From NCBI GenBank assembly GCA_020446285.1, contig JAGREZ010000287.1, positions 1-6,002 of the forward strand: a stretch of DNA of 6,002 bases, read 5' to 3'. This document shows, piece by piece, positions 1-6,002 of this stretch. The translations under genes were made by a program, and so were the position numbers. Below the pieces are notes generated by a model. That model saw only the letters and a program-made list of their open reading frames with translations, had not been told where the DNA came from and searched no databases. The stretch is from Geminicoccaceae bacterium. GTDB lineage: Bacteria; Pseudomonadota; Alphaproteobacteria; Geminicoccales; Geminicoccaceae. Every line of letters starts with the position of its first letter. Within the stretch, counting starts at the first letter, position 1.

Positions 1-102
1 CGCGCGGAAATCCACCAGACGATTCGCAGTGTCAGGGACTCGACGGTGGAAATGATGCCGGTCAGCCAGGGGCGCGCCTCGGCGCTGGCCCTGCCGCGGT
101 GA
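1..102 (+). CDS. 3' end of an unidentified gene (partial, cut by the left edge)
   Basis: Frame 1 is open from the first base to a TGA at 100-102 and gives 33 residues ending in ...SALALPR. I do not recognise the family. The reason for calling it coding is codon use: nearly all of the 33 codons end in G or C, as in the clearly real genes of this window, while the other frames lack this pattern. The tail has no visible membrane segment or motif and contains several Arg residues. The stop is followed by an A-rich stretch (102-113) but no hairpin that would end transcription. The gene points the same way as the aldehyde dehydrogenase, 231 nt downstream, so read-through is possible but not shown. 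A chance open frame of this length cannot be fully excluded. Confidence 0.5.
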   Translation, partial: RAEIHQTIRSVRDSTVEMMPVSQGRASALALPR

Positions 103-215
103 AAAAGAAAAGATTGTGCCAAGCCTCGTCCATCGAAAATGAAATGCGCAGGTTCCCACGGGGAAATAGTGATTGTGTCGCCGAAGTGCAATCGCGAGGT
201 TCGACGCATGATGCC

Positions 216-227
216 GATCCGTGGATC
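216..227. repeat. Short inverted repeat GATCC-GT-GGATC
   Basis: Perfect 5-bp arms around a 2-nt centre, 106 nt before the aldehyde dehydrogenase start. It could be part of a regulator binding site, but a palindrome of this size can occur by chance. No regulator gene is visible in the window. Confidence 0.25.
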
Positions 228-273
228 TTGTGACACGGTGTTGCGCCCTGCTACCCGGAATGTGCTGCAGGCA

Positions 274-293
274 CGATCATCCTTGCGTGATCG
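274..293. promoter_or_regulatory. Candidate operator: CGATCA-N8-TGATCG inverted repeat
   Basis: Perfect 6-bp arms (CGATCA at 274-279 and TGATCG at 288-293) separated by 8 nt form a 20-bp dyad centred about 50 nt before the aldehyde dehydrogenase start. The size and placement fit a binding site for a dimeric helix-turn-helix regulator, or a small hairpin in the 5' leader. The sequence shows only the symmetry. The regulatory role is inference, and no cognate regulator can be named. Confidence 0.3.
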
Positions 294-315
294 AACGCTC
301 GTGTATCAGGCGATT

Positions 316-329
316 GGAGGAGAGAGAGA
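316..329 (+). promoter_or_regulatory. Ribosome binding site that decides the aldehyde dehydrogenase start
   Basis: A purine-rich run beginning with GGAGG (316-320) and continuing GAGAGAGA lies just before the ATG at 334. From the end of GGAGG to the ATG is 13 nt, somewhat long, but the overlapping AGGAG and GAGAG units give shorter spacings. This is the only good Shine-Dalgarno-like stretch upstream of an in-frame start here, so it supports 334 over the in-frame ATG at 139. Confidence 0.7.
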
Positions 330-333
330 CCCC

Positions 334-1773
334 ATGAAAGAATATCTGCTGATCGATGGTGAATGGTGCGAGGCGGGGTCGTCGAAGCGGATCGAAGTGC
401 GCTGCCCGAGCGACGGCAAGCCGTTCGCAAGTCTCGCGGCGGGCGAAGCTGGCGATATCGACCGTGCCGTGGCAGCGGCGAGGCGGGCGTTCGAAAGCAG
501 TCCGTGGTCGTCGATGACCGCACTCGAACGCGGACGGCTCCTGCATCGCCTTTCAGGGATGGTGGCGGCACGCGAAGACGACATCGCTGCAATCGAGAGC
601 AGGGATACCGGCAAGCCGCTCAGACAGGGACGCGCGGACGCCGTGGCACTCGCGCGCTATTTCGAATTCTATGGTTCGGCAGCGGAAATGGTACGGGGAA
701 CGACACTGCCGTTTCTCGACGGCCATACGGCCATGACCCTGCGCGAGCCGCACGGGGTTGTCGGCATCATCATTCCCTGGAACTATCCGATCCAGATTCT
801 CGGACGTACGCTCGGGGCTGCCATCGCCGCCGGCAATACCGTGGTCATCAAGCCGGCCGAGGATGCGTGCCTGTCGATCCTCGCCGTTGCCCGCTGCCTC
901 GACGAGGCCGGATTTCCGCCCGGGGTCGTCAACATCGTGACCGGCTACGGAGAAACCGCCGGCGCGGCACTCGCGGGGCATGGTGGCATCGATTTCGTGA
1001 CCTTCACCGGCTCGCCGCCGGTTGGTGTATCCGTGCAGCAGGCAGCCGCGCGCAATCACATCGGCTGCACGCTCGAACTCGGCGGGAAGTCCCCGCAGAT
1101 CGTCTTCGACGATGCCGATCTGGAAGCGGCACTGCCGGTGCTCACCAATGCCATCATCCAGAATGCCGGCCAGACATGCTCGGCCGGATCGCGCCTGCTC
1201 TTGCAGAAAAGCATCATGGACCGGCTGCTGCCATCCCTTGCCCGGCGCTTTCGCAGCCTGCGCGCCGGACCGCATGACAGAGATCTCGACTGTGGTCCGC
1301 TCGTCAGCAGCGCCCAGCGCGACATCGTGCAGGCCCATATCGACCGGGCACTCGCCGACGGCATCCCGCTCATCGCACAGGGGGAGGTCGTCAGCGATGC
1401 GCCGGATGGCGGATATTACTGTCCACCCATGCTGTTCGGGCCTGTCCCCGAAGATCACCCCATCGCCCGTGAGGAGATCTTCGGACCCGTCCTGAGCATG
1501 ATCCCGTTCGATGACGAGGCCGACGCGCTGCGCATCGCCAATGCGACCGATTACGGGCTCGTCGCCGGTATCTGGACAAGCGATGGCGCAAGGCAGATGC
1601 GCCTCGCGCGCCGGATTCGCGCCGGGCAGGTGTTCATCAATGCCTATGGTGCCGGCGGCGGCGTGGAACTTCCCTTCGGAGGTTGTGGCAAGAGTGGCCA
1701 TGGTCGCGAAAAAGGCTTCGATGGCCTTCTCGAATTCACCCGCATCAAGACCATCGTGACCCGCCACGGCTGA
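334..1773 (+). CDS. NAD(P)+-dependent aldehyde dehydrogenase family protein
   Basis: A 479-residue cytosolic enzyme predicted to oxidise an aldehyde to the carboxylate with NAD(P)+. Length and motifs match the classical ALDH superfamily. The catalytic Cys is C282 in NAGQTCSAG. The general-base Glu is E248 in LELGGKSP. The oxyanion Asn is N150 in IIPWNYP. Cofactor residues are K173 and E176 in VIKPAE, the FTGSPPVG loop at 224-231, and E381/F383 in EEIFGPV. The C-terminal FGGCGKSGHGREKG segment (448-461) is the usual ALDH tail motif, with Cys451 in place of the more common aromatic or small residue. A Glu at 176 usually goes with NAD+ preference. The start is set by the ribosome binding site and by the N-terminus MKEYLLIDGEW, typical of the family; a longer form from 139 is unlikely. 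The substrate cannot be read from the sequence: betaine-aldehyde, semialdehyde and general aliphatic ALDHs look alike at this level. It converges on the lpdA gene and is probably a separate transcription unit. Confidence 0.95.
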   Translation: MKEYLLIDGEWCEAGSSKRIEVRCPSDGKPFASLAAGEAGDIDRAVAAARRAFESSPWSSMTALERGRLLHRLSGMVAAREDDIAAIESRDTGKPLRQGRADAVALARYFEFYGSAAEMVRGTTLPFLDGHTAMTLREPHGVVGIIIPWNYPIQILGRTLGAAIAAGNTVVIKPAEDACLSILAVARCLDEAGFPPGVVNIVTGYGETAGAALAGHGGIDFVTFTGSPPVGVSVQQAAARNHIGCTLELGGKSPQIVFDDADLEAALPVLTNAIIQNAGQTCSAGSRLLLQKSIMDRLLPSLARRFRSLRAGPHDRDLDCGPLVSSAQRDIVQAHIDRALADGIPLIAQGEVVSDAPDGGYYCPPMLFGPVPEDHPIAREEIFGPVLSMIPFDDEADALRIANATDYGLVAGIWTSDGARQMRLARRIRAGQVFINAYGAGGGVELPFGGCGKSGHGREKGFDGLLEFTRIKTIVTRHG

Positions 1774-1791
1774 AGCGAAGGCAGGAAAATG

Positions 1792-1824
1792 CGGCACCGG
1801 CCGTTACCCGAACAGCCGGTGCCG
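1792..1824. terminator. Hairpin terminator between convergent genes, probably bidirectional
   Basis: Perfect 10-bp arms CGGCACCGGC (1792-1801) and GCCGGTGCCG (1815-1824) are followed inward by a C/A mismatch, a further GTT/AAC 3-bp stem and a 5-nt loop (1806-1810). On the minus strand the stem is followed by CATTTTCC, a short U-run in RNA, so it fits a Rho-independent terminator for the aceE-aceF-lpdA operon, starting 6 nt after the lpdA stop codon. On the plus strand it lies 18 nt after the aldehyde dehydrogenase stop and is followed by a looser pyrimidine-rich run (GTCTTCTATGTCTTCTT), so it may also end that transcript. The U-runs are short, so termination efficiency is uncertain. Confidence 0.8.
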
Positions 1825-1829
1825 GTCTT

Positions 1830-3566
1830 CTATGTCTTCTTGCGCTTGGGCGGGATCAGGTCGGTGATCGTACCCTCGAACATCTCCGCCGCCATGCCCA
1901 CGCTTTCCGAGAGGGTCGGGTGCGGATGGATGGTGAGGCCGATATCCTGCGCGTCGGCACCCATCTCGATGGCAAGCGCCACTTCGGCAATCAGATCGCC
2001 GGCATTGACGCCGGTCATGCCGGCACCGATCACGCGGTCGGTTTCCTCATCGAACAGAAGCTTGGTCATACCCTCTGTGCGATTGAGCGAGATGGCCCGG
2101 CCGGATGCGGCCCACGGGAACACGCCCTTGCCGTACTTGATACCCCTGGCCCTGGCCTCGTTTTCCGTCAAACCGACCCAGGCCACTTCCGGATCTGTGT
2201 AGGCCACCGACGGTATGACCTTCGCATCGAAGGCGGATTTGAGGCCACTGGCCACTTCGGCGGCCGTCTTGCCTTCATGCACGGCCTTGTGGGCGAGCAT
2301 CGGCTGACCGACGAGATCACCGATGGCAAAGATGTGCGGAACGTTGGTGCGCATCTCCTTGTCGACGGCGATGAACCCGCGCTCGTCCACGGCAACGCCC
2401 GCCTTGTCGGCATCGATCAGTTTGCCGTTGGGCTTGCGGCCGACCGCGACGAGAACCTTGTCGAAAGTATCGCTCCCGGGCGCATCGCCACCCTCGAAAC
2501 TAACGACAAGCCCCTTCTTCTCGGCCTTCACACCGGTGACTTTCGCCTTGAGATAGATGTTCTCGTACTGCCCCTTGATCCGCTTCATCAACGGCGTGAT
2601 GACATCCTTGTCGGCGCCGGGAATGATCTGGTCCATCAGCTCGACGATGGTCACCTTCGAGCCGAGCTCGTGATAGACGCAAGCCATCTCCAGACCGATG
2701 ATGCCGCCACCGAGCACCAGCAGGCGCTTGGGCACATCCTCGAGTTCGAGTGCACCGGTGCTGTCGATGACCCTTGGATCGTCATGCGGGATGAAGGGCA
2801 GGGTAACCGGCTCGGAGCCTGCGGCGATGATGGCGGAATCGAAGCTCACCACCGTTTTCTTGCCATCCTGCTCCACTTCCACCTCGTTGGAGGAAATGAA
2901 GCGGCCGTGGCCCCGGACGGTCGTCACCTTGCGCTGTCTGGCCATGCCGGAAAGCCCGCCGGTGAGCTTGCCGACGACACCTTCCTTCCATGCGCGCAAT
3001 TTGTCGATATCGACCTTGGGCTTGCTGAAGGCGATACCATGTTCGCCCATTTCCCGCGCTTCACTCATGACCCTTGCGGCATGCAGGAGCGCCTTGGACG
3101 GGATGCAGCCGACATTGAGGCACACGCCGCCGAGCGTGTCCCAGCGTTCGACCAGCACCACCTTCCTGCCCAGATCCGCCGCGCGGAATGCTGCCGTATA
3201 GCCACCGGGGCCGGCGCCGAGCACGAGGATTTCCGCATGCTGGTCGGCCTTGCCGGAAGGTCTGGCGGCAGAGGGAGCGGAAGCCGGTGCCTTGCCTTCC
3301 TGTTGTGGCGGGGCGGATTTCGCCGGTGCGGCGGATGCACCGCCCTCGACGGTACAGATGACGCTGCCTTCGCTCACCTTGTCGCCGACCTTGACCTTGA
3401 CATCGGTCACCTTGCCGGAGCCCGTGGATGGAACTTCCATCGACGCCTTGTCGGATTCGAGCGTGATGAGGATGTCCTCCTCGGCGATCTCGTCGCCCGC
3501 GGCAACATGCAGCTCGATGATCTCGACGTCCTTGAAGTCACCGATGTCGGGAACCTTGATATCCAT
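1830..3566 (-). CDS. lpdA: Dihydrolipoyl dehydrogenase (E3) with N-terminal lipoyl domain
   Basis: A 578-residue flavoprotein that reoxidises dihydrolipoamide on the pyruvate dehydrogenase complex and reduces NAD+. Residues 1-76 are a biotinyl/lipoyl-type domain with the lipoylated Lys at K40 in ESDKASM. Residues 78-108 form an Ala/Pro/Lys-rich flexible linker. The E3 body follows: FAD-binding GAGPGGY (117-123), redox-active disulfide C149/C154 in GGVCLNVGCIPSK, NAD-binding GGGIIGLE (286-293), the second FAD motif AIGDLVG (414-420), and the C-terminal catalytic pair H549/E554 in HPTLSE. Ordinary E3 is about 470 residues; the extra ~105 are the lipoyl domain and linker. This fusion is known, for example in Neisseria P64k and the Ralstonia pyruvate dehydrogenase E3. 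The start ATG has a Shine-Dalgarno-like GGGAGAA at 3573-3579 with 6-nt spacing. It is the last gene of the operon, 15 nt after aceF, and all catalytic residues are intact. Gene symbols lpd and pdhL are used for the same protein. Confidence 0.97.
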   Translation of the reverse strand: MDIKVPDIGDFKDVEIIELHVAAGDEIAEEDILITLESDKASMEVPSTGSGKVTDVKVKVGDKVSEGSVICTVEGGASAAPAKSAPPQQEGKAPASAPSAARPSGKADQHAEILVLGAGPGGYTAAFRAADLGRKVVLVERWDTLGGVCLNVGCIPSKALLHAARVMSEAREMGEHGIAFSKPKVDIDKLRAWKEGVVGKLTGGLSGMARQRKVTTVRGHGRFISSNEVEVEQDGKKTVVSFDSAIIAAGSEPVTLPFIPHDDPRVIDSTGALELEDVPKRLLVLGGGIIGLEMACVYHELGSKVTIVELMDQIIPGADKDVITPLMKRIKGQYENIYLKAKVTGVKAEKKGLVVSFEGGDAPGSDTFDKVLVAVGRKPNGKLIDADKAGVAVDERGFIAVDKEMRTNVPHIFAIGDLVGQPMLAHKAVHEGKTAAEVASGLKSAFDAKVIPSVAYTDPEVAWVGLTENEARARGIKYGKGVFPWAASGRAISLNRTEGMTKLLFDEETDRVIGAGMTGVNAGDLIAEVALAIEMGADAQDIGLTIHPHPTLSESVGMAAEMFEGTITDLIPPKRKKT

Positions 3567-3581
3567 GTTCCGTTCTCCCGA

Positions 3582-4862
3582 TCAGAGTGCCAGCCGTCGC
3601 ACGTCTTCGATGACATGGCAGAGATGCCGGGCGAAGCGTGCGGCAAGAGCGCCGTCGATGACCCGATGGTCGTAGGAGAGGCAGACCGGCAGCATGTTGC
3701 GCGGTACGAACTCGCTGCCGTTCCATACAGGCGCCATCTTCGAGCGCACGACGCCGAGAATGGCCACCTCGGGGGCATTGACGATGGGCGAAAAGGCCGT
3801 ACCGCCGATACCGCCGAGCGAGGAGATGGTGAAGGTCGCACCCTGGAGGTCGGCGGAGCCGAGCTTGCCATCGCGGGCCCTGGCGGAGATCTCGCCCATT
3901 TCCCGCGACAGTTCGTCGATTCCCTTGCGATCGGCATCCCTGATGACCGGCACGACCAGCCCGTCGGGCGTATCGACGGCGATGCCGACATTGTAATAGT
4001 GCTTGTAGATCAGGGTACTCTTCGCCGGGTCGAGGGAGCTGTTGAATTCGGGGAACTTCCTCAGGGCGGAGACGGAGGCCTTGATGAGGAAGGCGAGCAA
4101 GGTCACCCGGTAGCCCTTGTCCTTGGCGACCGTATCGAGCTCCTTGCGGAACTTGTCGGTCTCGGTGATATCCGCCTCGTCGCAGTGGGTGACGGCCGGG
4201 ACGTTGAGCCAGGCGCGGTGGAGATGGGGTCCGGAGATCTTCTTGATCCGTCCGAGCGGCTTTTCCTCGATCGGCCCGAATTTCGAGAAGTCGGGAAGTG
4301 GCACCTCGGGAATGCCGGCGCCGGCTGCCGGAGCCGCGGCCGATCCCGATGGCGCGCCGCCGCCAAGGAAGGCCTTGACGTCATCGCGGGTAATGCGCCC
4401 CTTTTCGCCGGTGCCGCTCACCTTGTTCAGGTCGATCTCGAGTTCACGGGCGAGACGGCGGACCGATGGGCTGGCATGCACATCGGAAAAGTCGGGTTTG
4501 TCGGCGCCGGATGCCTTCGGCGGTACCGGTGGCGCGCCCGACTTCTCGGGCTCGGCAATCGGTCTGGCGTCACTCTCCTGGTGGCCATCGGGCGAGGGCG
4601 GTTCGACCGGAGCCGATGCCTCGCCGCTTTCGAGGGTCATCATCAGTGTCCCTTCGGACACGGTATCGCCGACCTTGACCTTCACCTCGACGACCTTGCC
4701 GGAAACCGGCGAGGGAACCTCCATCGACGCCTTGTCGCTTTCCAGCGTGAGGACGGGATCCTCGGCCGATATTTCCTGACCGGGCTCGACATGCACCTCG
4801 ATGATCTCGACATCCTTGAAATCGCCGATGTCGGGGACGTGAATCTCGCTGACTGCGCTCAT
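3582..4862 (-). CDS. aceF: Pyruvate dehydrogenase complex dihydrolipoyl acetyltransferase (E2)
   Basis: A 426-residue core subunit that takes an acetyl group from E1 on its lipoyl arm and transfers it to CoA. Domains in order: one lipoyl domain (about 5-80) with the lipoylated Lys K44 in ESDKASM; a Pro/Glu/Ser-rich linker (about 81-127); a peripheral subunit-binding domain (about 129-166, beginning with ASPSVRRLAREL and including GRITRDDV) that docks E1 and/or E3; an Ala/Pro/Gly linker (about 168-190); and the catalytic domain to the C-terminus. The acetyltransferase signature SYDHRVIDGA carries the catalytic H399 and D403. E. coli AceF has three lipoyl domains and about 630 residues; this one has a single domain, as in many bacteria. 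The start ATG follows a strong GGAGGA at 4870-4875 with 7-nt spacing. The gene sits 24 nt after aceE and 15 nt before lpdA. Pairing with an AceE-type E1 makes a pyruvate role much more likely than 2-oxoglutarate or branched-chain complexes. Confidence 0.96.
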   Translation of the reverse strand: MSAVSEIHVPDIGDFKDVEIIEVHVEPGQEISAEDPVLTLESDKASMEVPSPVSGKVVEVKVKVGDTVSEGTLMMTLESGEASAPVEPPSPDGHQESDARPIAEPEKSGAPPVPPKASGADKPDFSDVHASPSVRRLARELEIDLNKVSGTGEKGRITRDDVKAFLGGGAPSGSAAAPAAGAGIPEVPLPDFSKFGPIEEKPLGRIKKISGPHLHRAWLNVPAVTHCDEADITETDKFRKELDTVAKDKGYRVTLLAFLIKASVSALRKFPEFNSSLDPAKSTLIYKHYYNVGIAVDTPDGLVVPVIRDADRKGIDELSREMGEISARARDGKLGSADLQGATFTISSLGGIGGTAFSPIVNAPEVAILGVVRSKMAPVWNGSEFVPRNMLPVCLSYDHRVIDGALAARFARHLCHVIEDVRRLAL

Positions 4863-4886
4863 ATCGTTTTCCTCCGCTCGTCCTGA

Positions 4887-6002
4887 TTACGCGTAGAGCG
4901 CGTATGTCTTTTCTGTGTCGATACCGTATCTGGCGATGGCTTCACCGACGGTCTTGCGGTCGATCTTGCCTTCGGCGGCCAGTGCCGAAAGTGCGGCGAC
5001 GGCGACCTGATAGCGATCCACCTCGAAATGACGACGCAGGGCCTTGCGATAGTCACTGCGGCCGAACCCGTCGGTACCCAGCACGACACAGCGTGCTGGC
5101 ACATAGGCCCGGACCTGCTCGGCGTACAGGCGCATATAGTCGGTCGAAACGATGACCGGGGCATCGCTGCCGTCGAGCAGTTCGGTGACATGCGCCTTGC
5201 GTGGTTCCTCACCGGGATGCAGCATGTTCCAGCGCTCCACCTCCTGACCGTCACGGGCGAGAAGATTGAAGCTCGGCGCGCTGTAGATATCGGCATCGAC
5301 ACCGAAATCCTGCTTGAGCAGATCCGCACCGGCGATCACTTCGCGCAGGATCGAGCCCGAGCCCAGCAGCCGCACTTTCGTCTGCTTCCTGCGTCCCTTC
5401 GGATCATCGGCGGGCTTGAGGAGATAGAGCCCCTTCTTGATATGCTCATCGACACCTTCGGGCAGGGCCGGATGGTGATAATTCTCGTTCAGGACCGTGA
5501 TGTAGTAATAGATGTCTTCCTGTTCCTCCAGCATCCGCCTGAGACCGTCCTGGACGATGACGGCCACCTCGTAGGAATAGGTCGGGTCATAGGACACACA
5601 GTTGGGGATGGTCTGGGCGAGGATATGGCTGTGGCCATCCTCATGCTGCAGGCCCTCGCCATTGAGCGTCGTCCGTCCGCTCGTTCCGCCGATCAGGAAA
5701 CCGCGTGCACGGCTGTCGCCGGCGGCCCATGCAAGATCGCCGACGCGCTGGAAGCCGAACATCGAATAGTAGATGTAGAAGGGGATGATCGGCACATCGT
5801 GCGTCGAATAGGAGGTTGCGGCGGCAATCCAGTCGGACATCGCACCCGCCTCGTTGATGCCCTCCTGCAGCACCTGACCGTCGATGCTCTCCTTGTAGTA
5901 CATGAGCTGGTCGGCATCCTCCGGCTTGTAGAGCTGGCCCTTGGGGTTGTAGATGCCGAGCTGGCGGAACATGCCTTCCATGCCGAAGGTGCGGCTCTCG
6001 TC
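4887..6002 (-). CDS. aceE: Pyruvate dehydrogenase E1 component, homodimeric type (C-terminal part)
   Basis: The last 371 residues of the ThDP-dependent E1 that decarboxylates pyruvate and reductively acetylates the E2 lipoyl group. The frame is open through the right edge, where the first complete codon encodes the D of DESRTFGMEG, so the gene is cut and the start lies outside. From memory of the E. coli protein, this aligns without gaps from about residue 521. Key ThDP-site residues match: fragment E51 in QEGINEAG (E. coli E571), Y79 in PFYIYYSMFGF (Y599) and H120 in LNGEGLQHEDGHSHI (H640). About 520 N-terminal residues, including the pyrophosphate/Mg-binding domain, are missing from view. 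Residues about 1-180 are the middle domain and the rest is the transketolase C-terminal-like domain, with LLGSGSILREV and VLGTDGFGRSD. Compared with E. coli there is a short charged insertion around DDPKGRRKQTK. It is the first of the three pdh genes seen here, 24 nt before aceF. Confidence 0.97.
   Translation of the reverse strand, partial: DESRTFGMEGMFRQLGIYNPKGQLYKPEDADQLMYYKESIDGQVLQEGINEAGAMSDWIAAATSYSTHDVPIIPFYIYYSMFGFQRVGDLAWAAGDSRARGFLIGGTSGRTTLNGEGLQHEDGHSHILAQTIPNCVSYDPTYSYEVAVIVQDGLRRMLEEQEDIYYYITVLNENYHHPALPEGVDEHIKKGLYLLKPADDPKGRRKQTKVRLLGSGSILREVIAGADLLKQDFGVDADIYSAPSFNLLARDGQEVERWNMLHPGEEPRKAHVTELLDGSDAPVIVSTDYMRLYAEQVRAYVPARCVVLGTDGFGRSDYRKALRRHFEVDRYQVAVAALSALAAEGKIDRKTVGEAIARYGIDTEKTYALYA

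Larger units (their letters stand above)
103..333 (+). other. Intergenic leader upstream of the aldehyde dehydrogenase gene
   Basis: This 231-nt gap contains no convincing gene. The aldehyde dehydrogenase frame stays open upstream to an ATG at 139, but the extra 65 residues are Arg/Cys-rich, unlike any aldehyde dehydrogenase N-terminus, and that ATG has no ribosome binding site. I found two short inverted repeats (216-227 and 274-293) and a purine-rich ribosome binding site (316-329). I did not find a good sigma-70 type promoter. The best -35-like hexamers, TTGTGC at 114-119 and TTGCGT at 283-288, lack a well-spaced -10 box. Confidence 0.6.

Noticed and set aside
3..230. Open frame 3 running from the left edge to a TGA at 228-230
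   Set aside because: It lacks the G/C third-position bias of real genes here, crosses the stop of the better supported frame 1 and shows no recognisable motif.
139..333. N-terminal extension of the aldehyde dehydrogenase to the ATG at 139
   Set aside because: The 65 extra residues do not resemble the family, no ribosome binding site precedes 139, and the ATG at 334 has a good one and gives the usual family length.
363..1277. 304-codon plus-strand frame overlapping the aldehyde dehydrogenase
   Set aside because: It is an out-of-frame shadow, very rich in Arg, with no motif and no independent start signal.
553..1797. 414-codon minus-strand open frame opposite the aldehyde dehydrogenase
   Set aside because: The plus strand carries every ALDH catalytic motif in order. 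The minus-strand translation has no recognisable domain and its 3' end overlaps the real gene entirely.
1683..4886. 1067-codon plus-strand open frame that could be taken for a large gene
   Set aside because: It is antisense to lpdA and aceF, both of which have complete catalytic motifs and ribosome binding sites. Its composition is that of an antisense translation and no family motif is visible.
1..6002. Search for a novel system (defence, mobile element, CRISPR, RNA gene)
   Set aside because: Apart from the partial unknown gene at the left edge, the coding content is central metabolism. I saw no direct-repeat array, transposase motif, tRNA-like fold or attachment-site repeat.

Overview
The window is GC-rich (roughly 60%, estimated by eye) with strong G/C preference at third codon positions. 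It reads as a chromosomal stretch of a Pseudomonadota (proteobacterial) genome. The homodimeric AceE-type pyruvate dehydrogenase E1, together with an E3 that carries its own lipoyl domain, is a layout known from beta- and gammaproteobacteria and some others. The class cannot be fixed from the sequence alone.

Layout: (1) bases 1-102 hold the last 33 codons of an unidentified plus-strand gene. (2) Bases 103-333 are an intergenic leader with two short inverted repeats and a purine-rich ribosome binding site. (3) Bases 334-1773, plus strand, encode a complete 479-residue NAD(P)+-dependent aldehyde dehydrogenase with all catalytic residues present and unknown substrate. (4) Bases 1774-1829 separate convergent genes and contain a strong hairpin that can serve as a terminator. 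(5) From 1830 to the right edge, on the minus strand, lies the pyruvate dehydrogenase complex operon, transcribed aceE - aceF - lpdA. aceE is cut by the window edge, aceF encodes a 426-residue E2 with one lipoyl domain, and lpdA encodes a 578-residue E3 with an N-terminal lipoyl domain.

The three minus-strand genes are spaced by 24 and 15 nt and should be co-transcribed from a promoter outside the window. Together they make acetyl-CoA from pyruvate: E1 decarboxylates pyruvate on ThDP and reductively acetylates a lipoyl group, E2 transfers the acetyl group to CoA, and E3 reoxidises dihydrolipoamide with NAD+. The aldehyde dehydrogenase is on the opposite strand and is probably an independent unit.

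I see no RNA gene, mobile element, CRISPR array or new defence-like system. The most notable points are the lipoyl domain on E3, the close DNA similarity of the lipoyl-coding segments of aceF and lpdA, the hairpin between the convergent genes, and the possible operators upstream of the aldehyde dehydrogenase.
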